The notes under the pieces are model-generated. The model was given only the letters and a program-made list of their open reading frames with translations, did no database searches and had not been told where the DNA came from. This document shows positions 1 to 8,894 of a DNA stretch of 36,762 bases, piece after piece. The stretch comes from Desulfobacterales bacterium (GTDB lineage Bacteria > Desulfobacterota > Desulfobacteria > Desulfobacterales > UBA5852), in contig JASJCD010000008.1 in the NCBI GenBank assembly GCA_030066135.1, forward strand, positions 1-36,762, read 5' to 3'. How positions within the stretch are numbered: the first letter of the stretch is position 1; each line of letters starts with the position of its first letter. The translations under genes were made by a program, and so were the position numbers.

Positions 1-125
1 ACGCCATTTCACGGCGCAGACCGCCTTTACTGTTTATCGGATGCGCCCACGAGCACTTGAGCATAAAAACTTTTTACTCCGAAATGCCGAGAGAGTCAAA
101 CGAGATTTACACTTATGGGGGAAAT

Positions 126-818
126 CTACACCAGCAGGAGGGACTCGAGGCGACCGTCCTCGGCATTGTAGCGTGAAACGCGACCGGTACCAATCCAGCC
201 GGGCAGGGTGTGCATCTGCGGTCCAGGGGGGCCGCCATAGGTGTAAGACCGATGAAAATGACCCGCAAAAGCCGTCCGGACGCCATCGCGGAAACGGGCT
301 TCGGCAAAGGCTTCGATCTGTTCGACCGGCAGCCGGCGGCGGAAAGCAGGGTTGGTGTACTTGAGGCGGCGCTTGAGGTGCTCCGCCAGCGCCGGCCCCA
401 GGGGGAGCACTTTAAGGATCAGGCGGGCAACACGATTCTTGCTGATTTTTCGAAAGGTAAGGTAGCGGTAATCCTTCTGGTTGATCTGGTCGCCGTGGCA
501 GAAGAGGAGTCCTGCGCGATCCCGGTACCAGGGTCCAGGGGAACACCAGGAAAAAGCGCTTTTGTGGCTGGCGGCCACAAAAAATTCACGGTTGCCCTCC
601 AGGAAGCCGATGACGCGGCGACGCCTCTCGCGCCGGCACCATGCCAGAAAGCGCCGGTGCAGTTCATTCTCGTAGCGGGGCAGGGCCACCCAGAGGTCGA
701 AGATATCCCCCATGAAGACCAGGTCGTCGTCGCACCGGGCCAGGGCTTCCAGCAGCCTGAAAAAGGCGGGCGCGTTGCCCCGGACCTTGCTCACATGGGC
801 ATCGGCAATGAGAATCAG
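126..818 (-). CDS. LpxH-like metallophosphoesterase (UDP-2,3-diacylglucosamine diphosphatase family)
   Basis: A calcineurin-fold phosphoesterase of about 230 residues. Visible metal-site blocks in order: IADAH (D-x-H) at the N-terminus, FMGDIFDLW, EGNREFF, FCHGDQIN and AGHFHRS. The GNRE block has Arg where most phosphoesterases have His. E. coli LpxH has GNRD there, which favours lipid A-type UDP-diacylglucosamine hydrolysis at the inner membrane face. No ATG, GTG or TTG lies close before the D-x-H motif. A CTG at 816-818 overlaps the TGA of the upstream small gene (CTGA) and has GGAGG about 10 nt before it, so I set the start there. The alternatives are GTG at 863, with no ribosome site, or an ATG at 926, which would read deep into the neighbour in another frame. 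Function is inferred from motifs; confidence is high in the family and moderate in the substrate. Confidence 0.8.
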   Translation of the reverse strand: MILIADAHVSKVRGNAPAFFRLLEALARCDDDLVFMGDIFDLWVALPRYENELHRRFLAWCRRERRRRVIGFLEGNREFFVAASHKSAFSWCSPGPWYRDRAGLLFCHGDQINQKDYRYLTFRKISKNRVARLILKVLPLGPALAEHLKRRLKYTNPAFRRRLPVEQIEAFAEARFRDGVRTAFAGHFHRSYTYGGPPGPQMHTLPGWIGTGRVSRYNAEDGRLESLLLV

Positions 819-964
819 GGGTTTTCTTCCTCCGATCCCAGAATTTCCTCGGTCTCCATCCACATCACATTGATGGTCCCGAAAGCGCAGGCCAGCAAAA
901 CGCCCAGAATCCATGCAAAATACCACCTAAATGATTTTTCCTTATCAAAGCCTTCCGTATCCAT
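815..964 (-). CDS. Small single-helix membrane protein, hypothetical
   Basis: A predicted 49-residue protein. It has a charged N-terminus (MDTEGFDKEKSFR), one hydrophobic helix of about 20 residues (WYFAWILGVLLACAFGTINV) and an acidic tail (ETEEILGSEEENP). Its stop codon overlaps the proposed start of the LpxH-like gene, so the two are probably co-transcribed and translationally coupled. A GTG at 1012 would add 16 residues. The ATG at 964 has only a poorly spaced AGGA, so the start is uncertain. No family is recognised; its position suggests a membrane partner or leader for the lipid-A-type phosphoesterase. Confidence 0.5.
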   Translation of the reverse strand: MDTEGFDKEKSFRWYFAWILGVLLACAFGTINVMWMETEEILGSEEENP

Positions 965-1012
965 TCCTAATTTTCGCTCAGAGAAGCAGGCTTCAGCCTC
1001 GGGCGGGGCCAC

Positions 1013-1273
1013 TGTGATTTGGCGACCGCAGGCCTAGCTTAGGCATGTCGAAAATCGACAAAATGCCAGCGCGACAGTTCAATCAATGTGTCACTCGGTA
1101 GCATGGGCAAACGCCTTGTGGGCTGCCGAAGCATTCGTGAAGACAATGGTCTGAAAACCGCGGGCTGGCAATCGTAGATGCCGATAACGGCACGGGCCGC
1201 ACGCGTTTGGATTTCAGGAACGGGATGACTTTTTACCGAAAGATCTCTATTATAACCGATTTAAAACTGTCAA
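1013..1273. other. Divergent intergenic region between the LpxH-like operon and cydDC
   Basis: No credible gene is seen. It should hold the promoters for both directions. It contains a dyad GCCTA-GCT-TAGGC at 1032-1044, then a hairpin at 1042-1067 in which TGTCGA pairs with TCGACA across an AAA loop, extended by GGCA/TGCC with a three-A bulge. An AT-rich stretch around 1240-1270 (TATTATAACC) is a plausible -10 region for cydD, but no convincing -35 could be fixed. Confidence 0.4.
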
Positions 1274-3076
1274 ATGGTTTCATGTATGGATTCCATTTCC
1301 GCTCACACCAGCAAAACCGCCCGGCGATGGCTCTTCCGACAGGCCTGGCGCGCCCGCGGCTGGGTGGCCCTGACGGCCGCCCTGGGCCTGGCGTCCGGGC
1401 TGTTGCTGATTGCCCAGGCCGCCCTGGTGGCGGGCATCGTCCATGGCGTCTTCATTGCCGGCATGCCCCGCGACCAACTGGGCAGCCGCTTCGGGCTGCT
1501 GATCGCCGTGATCGGCCTGCGTGCCCTTCTGGCCTGGGGCCGTGAGGTCGCCGGCTTCAAGGCCGGGGCCCGGGTCCGCAGCGCCGTCCGGCGCGCGCTT
1601 CTGGAGGGGCTGTTCCACACCGGCCCTGCCCTGACCCGCCGGCATGCCGGCGGGGCGCTTGCCAGCAGCGTCATGGAGCAGGTGGAGGCCCTGCACAATT
1701 TCTACGCCTTTTACCTCCCGCAGCTGGCGCTGGCCGCCCTGGTACCACTGGCCATTCTGATCGCCGTCTTTCCCATCAGCTGGACCGCCGGGGCCATTCT
1801 CCTGTTCACGGCACCGCTGATCCCGCTTTTCATGATCCTCGTGGGGATGGGGGCCGAGAGCATCAGCCAGAAAAACTTCCAGGCCCTCTCGCGCCTGAGC
1901 GCCCAGTTTCTGGACCTGCTGCGGGGTTTGCCCAACCTGCGGCGCTTTGACCGCAGCCAGGCCGCGGCCGACAAAGTGGCCGCTGTGTCCGAAGACTACC
2001 GCCACCATACCATGCAGGTGCTGCGGGTGGCCTTTCTCTCCTCGGCCGTCCTGGAATTTTTCAGCTCGGTCTCCATCGCCCTGGTGGCCGTCTATCTCGG
2101 CACTTCCTACCTGGGCTATCTCAATTTCGGCACCTACGGAAACCCGCTCACCCTGGCCGACGGCCTTTTTATTCTGATGCTGGCGCCGGACTATTTTCTT
2201 CCCCTGCGCGAACTGGGCACCCATTATCATGCCCGGGCCGAAGCCGCCGGGGCGGCCGAAGAAATCCTCAAAGTGCTGGATCGCCCGCCACCGACATCGC
2301 TGCCGTCCAATCCACCGCAAGGGCTTCCACAACCATTGGAAATCCGGTTTCGCAACATTAGGCTGGGCTTCGAGGGCCGGGGAGGGAATGTTCTGGCGGG
2401 GGTGGATTTCAAGCTGGCCCCGGACGAGCAGGTTGCGCTGGTAGGCCCCAGCGGCGCCGGCAAAACCACGATCCTTGACCTGCTGCTCGGATTTCTGCAG
2501 CCGGATGGCGGCGAAATTGTGATCGGCGGCCGGCCGCTCGCCGACCTGGACATCGAAACCTGGCGCGGGCAGTTGGCCTGGATCGGCCAGCAACCCACAC
2601 TCTTCCATGGCACCCTGCGTGAAAATATCCGCCTGGGCCGCCCTCAGGCCGACAGCCAAGCCATCGAAGCCGCCGCCCGGGCGGCCCGCGTCACCGAATT
2701 CAGCCGCCGCCTGCCGGGCGGGCTGGACACCCGCATCGGGGAGATGGCCGCCGGTCTCTCCCGTGGCCAGGCCCAGCGGGTGGCCCTGGCCCGGGCCTTT
2801 CTGAAGGACGCGCCCCTGCTGCTCCTGGACGAACCCACCGCCGGCCTGGATCTGCAGAATGAACAGCTGGTGCTGGAAGCCCTGCAGGCCCTGTGCCGCA
2901 ACCGTACCGTGCTCACGGTGAGCCACCGCCTGGCCAGCATCCGGGCGGCCGACCGCGTGCTGGTGTTGGACGGGGGAAAAATCGTCGAGACGGGCTGCTA
3001 TGACGCGCTGATGGGCGCCCGCGGCCGCCTGTATGCCATGATCACCCGCAGAGAAGGGGCCTTTGACCTTGCCTGA
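1274..3076 (+). CDS. cydD: CydD-type ABC exporter, thiol reductant exporter subunit
   Basis: A 600-residue half-transporter: N-terminal six-helix exporter domain (about 1-320), then an ATPase domain with Walker A GPSGAGKTT near residue 391, signature LSRGQAQR, Walker B LLLLDEP and a switch His in SHRLAS. Length and domain order match CydD. CydDC is known in E. coli to export glutathione and cysteine to the periplasm and to be needed for cytochrome bd assembly, and it binds haem. Its 3' end overlaps the next gene by 14 nt, as expected for the two halves of one heterodimer. Start options are ATG 1274 and ATG 1286; neither has a clear ribosome site. No cydAB is present in the window. Confidence 0.88.
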   Translation: MVSCMDSISAHTSKTARRWLFRQAWRARGWVALTAALGLASGLLLIAQAALVAGIVHGVFIAGMPRDQLGSRFGLLIAVIGLRALLAWGREVAGFKAGARVRSAVRRALLEGLFHTGPALTRRHAGGALASSVMEQVEALHNFYAFYLPQLALAALVPLAILIAVFPISWTAGAILLFTAPLIPLFMILVGMGAESISQKNFQALSRLSAQFLDLLRGLPNLRRFDRSQAAADKVAAVSEDYRHHTMQVLRVAFLSSAVLEFFSSVSIALVAVYLGTSYLGYLNFGTYGNPLTLADGLFILMLAPDYFLPLRELGTHYHARAEAAGAAEEILKVLDRPPPTSLPSNPPQGLPQPLEIRFRNIRLGFEGRGGNVLAGVDFKLAPDEQVALVGPSGAGKTTILDLLLGFLQPDGGEIVIGGRPLADLDIETWRGQLAWIGQQPTLFHGTLRENIRLGRPQADSQAIEAAARAARVTEFSRRLPGGLDTRIGEMAAGLSRGQAQRVALARAFLKDAPLLLLDEPTAGLDLQNEQLVLEALQALCRNRTVLTVSHRLASIRAADRVLVLDGGKIVETGCYDALMGARGRLYAMITRREGAFDLA

Positions 3077-4814
3077 CGCTAACCGCCCGATGCGACCGTT
3101 TGTGCACCTGCTGAAGCCCCACCGGGCCTGGATGCTCGTCGGCCTGCTGCCGGCTGTGGCCGCCGCCGGCGCCGTGGTGGGCCTTTTGGCCGTGTCCGGC
3201 TGGTTCATTGCGGCCGCCGCCTTTGCAGGCCTCACCCCGGTGACGGCCCATGCCTTCAACATGCTGCACCCCAGCGTGGCCGTCCGGTTTTTCGCCATCC
3301 TACGCACCCTGGCACGCTACGCCGAACGCATCGTCAACCACAACACCACCTTCAGGATTCTGACCACCCTGCGCACCTGGGTGTACGCCCGCATCGCGCC
3401 CCTGGCCCCGTCCGGGCTGGCCGGCTTTCGCCAGGGCGATCTTTTGAACCGTATCGTCGCCGATGTGGATGCCCTGGACAACCTCTTTATCCGGGTCATG
3501 ACGCCCTCGGTCGTGGCGGGGGCCGTCATGATCGGCGTTCCCCTCCTGCTGGCCGCCTACGCACCGGCCGCGGCCGTCGCACTGGCAATCTTCCTGATGG
3601 CCGCCGGTCTGGCGGTGCCGGCCGGCGCCCGGCACTGGGGGGCGGCCACCGGCGGCGAACTCACGCAACAAAGCAGCCGGTTACGCATCCATCTCGTGGA
3701 AGCCCTGCAGGGAATGGCCGATCTTCTGGCCTTCAATGCCGGTCGCCACCAGACCGAGCGCATCTGGTCCGCCCACCAGGCGCTGACCGCAGGCCAGGAA
3801 CGCATGAGCCGAATCAACGGGGCCAGCGCGGCCGGCACCACCCTCTTGACGGGGGGCGCCCTGTGGTGCGTGCTCTACATCGGGGCCGACCTGGTGGCCA
3901 CAGGCGCCCTGGACGGCGCCCATCTGGCCCTTATGACCTTTGCGACCCTGGCAGCCTTCGAAGCCGTAACCCCCCTTGCGGCCGCCTACCAATACCTGGG
4001 GCAGACCCGGCAGGCCGCCCGGCGCCTCAACGAAATCGTCAGCCGGCCGATACCGGTCCGCTTTCCCTCCGCCCCCGTGAAACCCGTAAACACCGGCATC
4101 GCCTTTGAAAGCGTTTCCTTCCGCTACCACCCGGAGGCCCCCCCGGTGCTGGAGGCTTTTAACCTGCAGGTCGCCCCTTCGGAGCACGTGGCGATCATGG
4201 GGGCCACCGGCTCCGGCAAGTCCACCTTGATCAACCTGCTCTGCCGTTTCTGGGATCCCACAGCGGGCCGTGTGTTCATCGGCAACCAGGACCTGCGGTT
4301 ATGGCCGGAGGCCCAGCTGCGGCAAAACCTGGCCGTTGTTTCCCAGCAGTCCCACCTGTTCAACACCAGTATTCGCGAAAACTTGCTCTGGGCCAAACCG
4401 GACGCGGAAGAAGCAGATCTCTGGGAGGCTCTGGACAAGGCCCGCCTGAGCGCCTTCGTGGCCAACCTTCCAGACGGTCTGGACACCTGGACCGGCGAAC
4501 TCGGGCAGCTCATTTCGGGCGGGGAAGCCCGCCGCCTGGCCGTGGCCCAGGCCGTGCTGCGCGACGCCCCCATCTGGCTGCTGGACGAGCCCACGGAAGG
4601 TCTCGATACGGAAAACGAACACGCGCTTATCCGCACGATTCGGACACTGACGAGAGGACGCACCCTGCTTATCGTCACCCACCGGCCGGTGGGCCTGGCG
4701 GAAATGGATCGCGTCGTCGTTCTCGAAAACGGGAAGGTGGCCGAAGCGGGAACCTACGAAGCGCTTATGAACGCCAAGGGACGACTGGCGGCCATGCTCG
4801 ATGCCATCTGGTGA
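3063..4814 (+). CDS. cydC: CydC-type ABC exporter, thiol reductant exporter subunit
   Basis: A 583-residue second half of the CydDC heterodimer: six-helix exporter domain, then an ATPase with Walker A GATGSGKST at about 380-388, signature ISGGEARR, Walker B IWLLDEP and switch THRPVG. The Glu in ISGGE is a modest departure from the usual LSGGQ. It begins with TTG at 3063 inside the end of cydD, preceded by GAAGGGG; an in-frame ATG lies at codon 10. The translational overlap supports equimolar expression. A 71-nt gap separates it from the glycyl radical activase, so it may be co-transcribed with that operon, although the two functions differ. Confidence 0.87.
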   Translation: MTLPDANRPMRPFVHLLKPHRAWMLVGLLPAVAAAGAVVGLLAVSGWFIAAAAFAGLTPVTAHAFNMLHPSVAVRFFAILRTLARYAERIVNHNTTFRILTTLRTWVYARIAPLAPSGLAGFRQGDLLNRIVADVDALDNLFIRVMTPSVVAGAVMIGVPLLLAAYAPAAAVALAIFLMAAGLAVPAGARHWGAATGGELTQQSSRLRIHLVEALQGMADLLAFNAGRHQTERIWSAHQALTAGQERMSRINGASAAGTTLLTGGALWCVLYIGADLVATGALDGAHLALMTFATLAAFEAVTPLAAAYQYLGQTRQAARRLNEIVSRPIPVRFPSAPVKPVNTGIAFESVSFRYHPEAPPVLEAFNLQVAPSEHVAIMGATGSGKSTLINLLCRFWDPTAGRVFIGNQDLRLWPEAQLRQNLAVVSQQSHLFNTSIRENLLWAKPDAEEADLWEALDKARLSAFVANLPDGLDTWTGELGQLISGGEARRLAVAQAVLRDAPIWLLDEPTEGLDTENEHALIRTIRTLTRGRTLLIVTHRPVGLAEMDRVVVLENGKVAEAGTYEALMNAKGRLAAMLDAIW

Positions 4815-4885
4815 CCGCCAGCGGGGATCCGTCCGATGCTTTGATCCGGCTGCGTTTGAATCCCTGCACTGATTTTGTTAGGCTG

Positions 4886-5845
4886 ATGTCAATTTCCATC
4901 CATACGGCCTGCAGGGCAATGCAATTGGACGACACGCACCCCCCGACATCCGTGAAGGGACTTGTCTTCGACGTACAGCGTTTTTCGCTTCACGACGGTC
5001 CCGGTATCCGCACCACGGTCTTCTTCAAGGGCTGCCCGCTGCGATGCCGCTGGTGCCAGAATCCGGAGTCCCTGCGGTCCCGCCCCGAAGTGGCCTTTTA
5101 TGGGGAAAACTGCCAGGCCTGCTTCCGATGCGAAGCCGAATGCCCCCACGGGGCAATCCGGCGAACACCCGGTCGCCGCGTCGATTTCGACGGCTGCGAC
5201 GGGTGCGGCCGCTGTGTCCGGGTTTGCCCCCACGAGGGCCTCAGGCAAGTCGGGGCATGGTGGTCGGCTGAAGCGCTGGTTGCGGAAGTGCTCAAGGACC
5301 GGGACTTCTTCGTCGACGGCGGCGGCGTGACCCTGTCCGGCGGCGAGCCCTTCGCCCAGAGCCCCTTCCTCGAAAAGTTCCTGCCAAGTCTGAAGGCCGC
5401 CGGGCTCCACGTTACCGTCCAGACCTGCGGCCACTTTTCCTGGAACCACGTCGCCCCGCTTGTACCCCTGGTCGATCTGATCTATTTTGATCTCAAACAT
5501 ATGGACCCTGACGCCCACGCCTGCTGTACCGGCGCCCATAACCGGCGCATCCTGGAAAACTTCACCCGGCTCGTCGCAACAGGCGCGCGAATCGAGCCGC
5601 GCATGCCGGTCATACCGGGAAGCAACGACGACCGCGCCAACATCCGGGCCACCGCCCGCTGGCTGGCGCAAAACGATATCGAAACCATCCGCTGCCTGCC
5701 CTACCATAACCTGGGAGAGGCCAAAGGGCGGCGCATCGGGATCAAATTGGAACCTTTGACCGTCACGGACGCGGTCGAAACCGCCATGGCCCGCGTCCAG
5801 GCCGCATTCGCGCACGAGGGGATCCATGCTGTCATCGACGACTGA
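4886..5845 (+). CDS. Glycyl radical enzyme activating enzyme (radical SAM)
   Basis: A 319-residue radical SAM protein. It uses S-adenosylmethionine and a 4Fe-4S cluster to install the glycyl radical on its partner. The SAM cluster motif is CPLRCRWC (C-x3-C-x2-C), after the typical LHDGPGIRTTVFFKGC lead. An insert carries two ferredoxin-like four-Cys blocks (CQACFRCEAECP and CDGCGRCVRVCP), as in activases of the eliminase-type enzymes and unlike the short PflA. SGGEP follows. The start is ATG 4886 or ATG 4919; both have weak AGG-type sites. It overlaps the enzyme gene by 20 nt, so the pair is coupled. The subfamily is confident; the substrate of the partner is unknown. Confidence 0.92.
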   Translation: MSISIHTACRAMQLDDTHPPTSVKGLVFDVQRFSLHDGPGIRTTVFFKGCPLRCRWCQNPESLRSRPEVAFYGENCQACFRCEAECPHGAIRRTPGRRVDFDGCDGCGRCVRVCPHEGLRQVGAWWSAEALVAEVLKDRDFFVDGGGVTLSGGEPFAQSPFLEKFLPSLKAAGLHVTVQTCGHFSWNHVAPLVPLVDLIYFDLKHMDPDAHACCTGAHNRRILENFTRLVATGARIEPRMPVIPGSNDDRANIRATARWLAQNDIETIRCLPYHNLGEAKGRRIGIKLEPLTVTDAVETAMARVQAAFAHEGIHAVIDD

Positions 5846-8216
5846 AGACCGGAATGAAACCCGTATGACGGACCGTGTCACCCGGCTTAAAGCGGCGGTC
5901 CAGGAGAGCGCTCCGGGCATCTGCACCGAAAGGGCCTTGATCTGGACGCGCTATCACCGCCATCCGGCCAATCGGCGCAAACCCGCGGCCATCCAGATGG
6001 CCGAGGCCCTGCAGCGCGTCCTGACCCAGAAAAGTATCGCCATCTATCCGGATGAACTGATCGTGGGCAATTTCACGGCCAAACGCGTCGGGGGCTCCCT
6101 CTACCCCGAACTCCACGGCCTGCCCATGCTCGAGGACCTCTTTAAATTCCCGACCCGCAAGACCAACCCCCTGCAGATCACGCGCCGCGAACAGTGGGAC
6201 CTTCTCAAGATCATCCCCTTCTGGTCCCGGCGCTGGCTGGGATACCGCACCTATCCCACGCTCGGGCGCCGGCTGCGCTTTATCTTGCATCAGCTGCGCG
6301 GCGAATACTACCTGATCAACGAATCCGGCGGCATCGCGCACCTGGCCCCGGACTATGCCCGGCTGATCAATGACGGCACGGATGTCATTGCGGCGGAAGC
6401 GCGCCGGCGGCAGGCCGAGGCCGAACCCGGATCGGAGCGGGCCCATTTTTATGCCGCCGTCCGCATCATCGCGGAAAGTCTGGCCAGGTTCGGCGAGCGC
6501 TACGCCCGCCGGGCCGAAACCATGGCCGCCCGGGAATCGGATTCCGTCCGCAGGGCGGAGCTCAAAGCCATCGCCGCGGTCTGCCGGCGGGTTCCCCGCC
6601 AGCCGGCCGCCTCCTTTCACGAAGCGCTGCAGGCGGTCTTCCTGGCCCAGATCGCCCTGAACCTCGAAAGTCTGGACAACGCCATCTGCCCCGGCCGTAT
6701 GGACCAGTATCTTTTTCCTTTCTACGCGCGCGATCTGGAAGCCGGCATCCTGACGCCGGCCCGGGCCCGCGAACTCGTGGCGGCCTTCTGCATCAAGATG
6801 GCCGAGATCGTCCCGGTCTTTTCCGAACGGCTCACCCGGATTCACGGCGGGATGTTCAACGGGCAGGTCGTGACGGTGGGGGGTGTCGACGCCGACGGCC
6901 GGGATGCGGTCAACGACCTGAGCCACCTGTTTCTCGACGTCATGGATGCCCTGCGCATGCGCCAGCCCAATTTTCATGCCCGCCTCCATGACGGGAGCCC
7001 GAAGACCTACCGGGATCGGATCAACGCCATCCTGGCGGCGGGAAGCAATTCCCCGGCGCTCTACAACGATGAAATCATCGTGGAAACCATGTGCCGGCAG
7101 GGCTACCGCCTGGAGGACGCCCGCGACTACACTGGCGTGGGGTGTGTGGAACCCGTGTCGCAGGGCAGGAGTTTTGCTTCCACGGACGCGGCCCTGGTCA
7201 ATGTCCCCATCCTGCTCGAACTGGCCCTGAACGAGGGCCGGCGCTTCGGCACCAGGTGCCGCACCGGTGTCCCGACACCACCGGTGAGCGCGATGCGGGC
7301 CATGGCCGATGTGCGCCGCGCCTTCGAAGCGCAACTCGAATTTCAGCTGACACGCCTGGTGGACGATCTGCATGCCGTCGAGCGCGCCAACCGGCTTTAC
7401 CACCCCACCCCCCTGACCAGCATGCTGCTCGACGGGTGTCTGGAGAACGGTGCCTGCTCGACGGCCGGCGGCGCCCGCTATAATTTCTCCGGCATCCAGT
7501 GCGTCGGCCCCGCCGATGCCGGTGATGCCCTCTTTGCCATCGAACAGGCTGTTTTCCGGGACCGCAAGATCTCCCTGACAGCCCTGTTCGGCCAGCTCAG
7601 GGACGACTGGCCCGACCCGGAGATGCGGTCCTATTTCCTCCGCCTGCCCAAGTTCGGCAACGACGACCCCGCCGTCGATGGCTGGACCAGGTACGTCGTC
7701 GAGCGTTTCAACCACATCTTGGCCCGGTTCCGGAACACCCGCGGCGGCGCCTACACCACCGGACTTTATTCGGTGACCGCGCACCAGTATTTCGGCGAGC
7801 TGACCGGGGCGCTCCCCCATGGCCGGCAGCAGGGCCAGGCATTTGCGTCGGGCATCGCCCCGGTCAACGGCATGGACCGCCAGGGGCCCACAGCGCTGAT
7901 CAATTCGGTCAACCGGCTCGACTTCACCCAGACTGCCAACGGCATCAACTTCAACATTAAACTCGACCCTTTTACCCTGCGCGGGAAAACGGGCCGCGCC
8001 GGCCTGAACGGTCTCGTCCAGACCTATTTCCGCCGCGGCGGCATGCAGATGCAGGTCAACGTGCTCGATCCCGAGATGTTGATCGAGGCCCGCGATCACC
8101 CTGAACGCCACCCCCACCTGCTCGTGCGCGTCTCGGGGTATTCCGCCTACTTCAACGACCTGACCCCGGCCATGCAGGAAGAGATCATCCAGCGCAGCTG
8201 TCTGGCCCATGGGTAA
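5826..8216 (+). CDS. Glycyl radical enzyme, PFL2/glycerol-dehydratase-like eliminase of unknown substrate
   Basis: 796 residues. The catalytic thiyl Cys is C440 in GVGCVEP with the base Glu E442. This is the arrangement of eliminating or dehydrating members (glycerol or propanediol dehydratase, choline lyase, hydroxyproline dehydratase) and not the Cys-Cys pair of pyruvate formate-lyase. The C-terminal radical loop is RVSGYSAYF with the radical Gly at residue 771. Length fits the glycerol dehydratase group and is shorter than choline lyase. ATG 5826 has GAGGGG 4-5 nt upstream and lies in the activase 3' end; a second ATG is at 5865. Following genes (GNAT, SUMF1-fold) do not reveal the substrate. 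No microcompartment shell, aldehyde dehydrogenase or diol enzyme is adjacent, unlike many characterised loci. The family is certain and the reaction open. Confidence 0.9.
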   Translation: MLSSTTEDRNETRMTDRVTRLKAAVQESAPGICTERALIWTRYHRHPANRRKPAAIQMAEALQRVLTQKSIAIYPDELIVGNFTAKRVGGSLYPELHGLPMLEDLFKFPTRKTNPLQITRREQWDLLKIIPFWSRRWLGYRTYPTLGRRLRFILHQLRGEYYLINESGGIAHLAPDYARLINDGTDVIAAEARRRQAEAEPGSERAHFYAAVRIIAESLARFGERYARRAETMAARESDSVRRAELKAIAAVCRRVPRQPAASFHEALQAVFLAQIALNLESLDNAICPGRMDQYLFPFYARDLEAGILTPARARELVAAFCIKMAEIVPVFSERLTRIHGGMFNGQVVTVGGVDADGRDAVNDLSHLFLDVMDALRMRQPNFHARLHDGSPKTYRDRINAILAAGSNSPALYNDEIIVETMCRQGYRLEDARDYTGVGCVEPVSQGRSFASTDAALVNVPILLELALNEGRRFGTRCRTGVPTPPVSAMRAMADVRRAFEAQLEFQLTRLVDDLHAVERANRLYHPTPLTSMLLDGCLENGACSTAGGARYNFSGIQCVGPADAGDALFAIEQAVFRDRKISLTALFGQLRDDWPDPEMRSYFLRLPKFGNDDPAVDGWTRYVVERFNHILARFRNTRGGAYTTGLYSVTAHQYFGELTGALPHGRQQGQAFASGIAPVNGMDRQGPTALINSVNRLDFTQTANGINFNIKLDPFTLRGKTGRAGLNGLVQTYFRRGGMQMQVNVLDPEMLIEARDHPERHPHLLVRVSGYSAYFNDLTPAMQEEIIQRSCLAHG

Positions 8217-8748
8217 GGCAGGGGGCTATCCCGAAAAGAAAAAGATGACCCGATCCGCTGCGTACACCATCACGACCGGATACACCCCCGGCAGCATCGG
8301 CCGGATCGCCGAACTCCACGGCACCTACTACCATGCCCACTGGAATTTCGGCCTGTTTTTCGAAGCCAAAGTGGCCACCGATCTGTCCGCCTTTCTGCAG
8401 CGCTATGACGACAGCCGTGACGGCCTGTGGACCGCGGTGGTCGACGGACGGGTCGAGGGGGCTGTCGTGATCGACGGCATCCACGCCGGAACCGAGGGCG
8501 CGCACCTGCGGTGGTTTATCGTATCCGATGCCCTGCGCGACCAGGGGGCGGGGCGGCGGCTCATCGAAACCGCCCTCGCCTTCTGCCGTGAGAAACACTA
8601 TGACCGTATCTATCTCTGGACTTTCAAGGGGCTGGATGCCGCCCGCCACCTGTATACATCGCTGGGCTTCGAACTCGTCGACCAGCGCCGGGGCGAACAG
8701 TGGGGCACCGTCGTGGAAGAACAGTATTTTGTGCGCGCCAGCCGTTGA
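8209..8748 (+). CDS. GNAT family N-acetyltransferase
   Basis: A 179-residue acetyltransferase. It starts inside the end of the glycyl radical enzyme gene (ATG 8209, stop of the former at 8214-8216). An internal ATG at codon 13 is an alternative that removes a lysine-rich leader. The acetyl-CoA pyrophosphate loop reads LRDQGAGRRLIE (the R/Q-x-x-G-x-G/A form). It is followed by the usual C-terminal strand and helix, with HLYTSLGFELV (the YxxxGF signature). The N-terminal part (HGTYYHAHWNFGLFFE) resembles the GNAT domains found fused to MarR regulators. Co-translation with the radical enzyme suggests action on its substrate or product, but this is only context. Confidence 0.82.
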   Translation: MGKAGGYPEKKKMTRSAAYTITTGYTPGSIGRIAELHGTYYHAHWNFGLFFEAKVATDLSAFLQRYDDSRDGLWTAVVDGRVEGAVVIDGIHAGTEGAHLRWFIVSDALRDQGAGRRLIETALAFCREKHYDRIYLWTFKGLDAARHLYTSLGFELVDQRRGEQWGTVVEEQYFVRASR

Positions 8749-8894
8749 CCCCCGCCCGCCCATTTACGGGCGCGAGAGCCCCCGGGTGATGCGGGAAGAT
8801 GGCCGCCGTCGGGACGCCGGTTGGATCGAAGCCCAACACGACGCCTTCATTGTCAATCCGTTTAATGCGGAAGCTGGGATCTGATAAGGAGCAA

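Noticed and set aside
1280-3307. A 675-codon minus-strand open frame opposite cydD
   Set aside because: CydD has all ABC motifs on the plus strand; this is a GC-driven shadow.
4301-4885. N-terminal extension of the activase open frame into cydC
   Set aside because: The upstream part is out of frame with cydC and Arg/Gly-rich; activase motifs start near 4950.
5832-8210. A 792-codon open frame on the minus strand opposite the glycyl radical enzyme
   Set aside because: It mirrors a gene with clear catalytic motifs. The antisense frame is an artefact of high third-position GC and has no ribosome site or family features.
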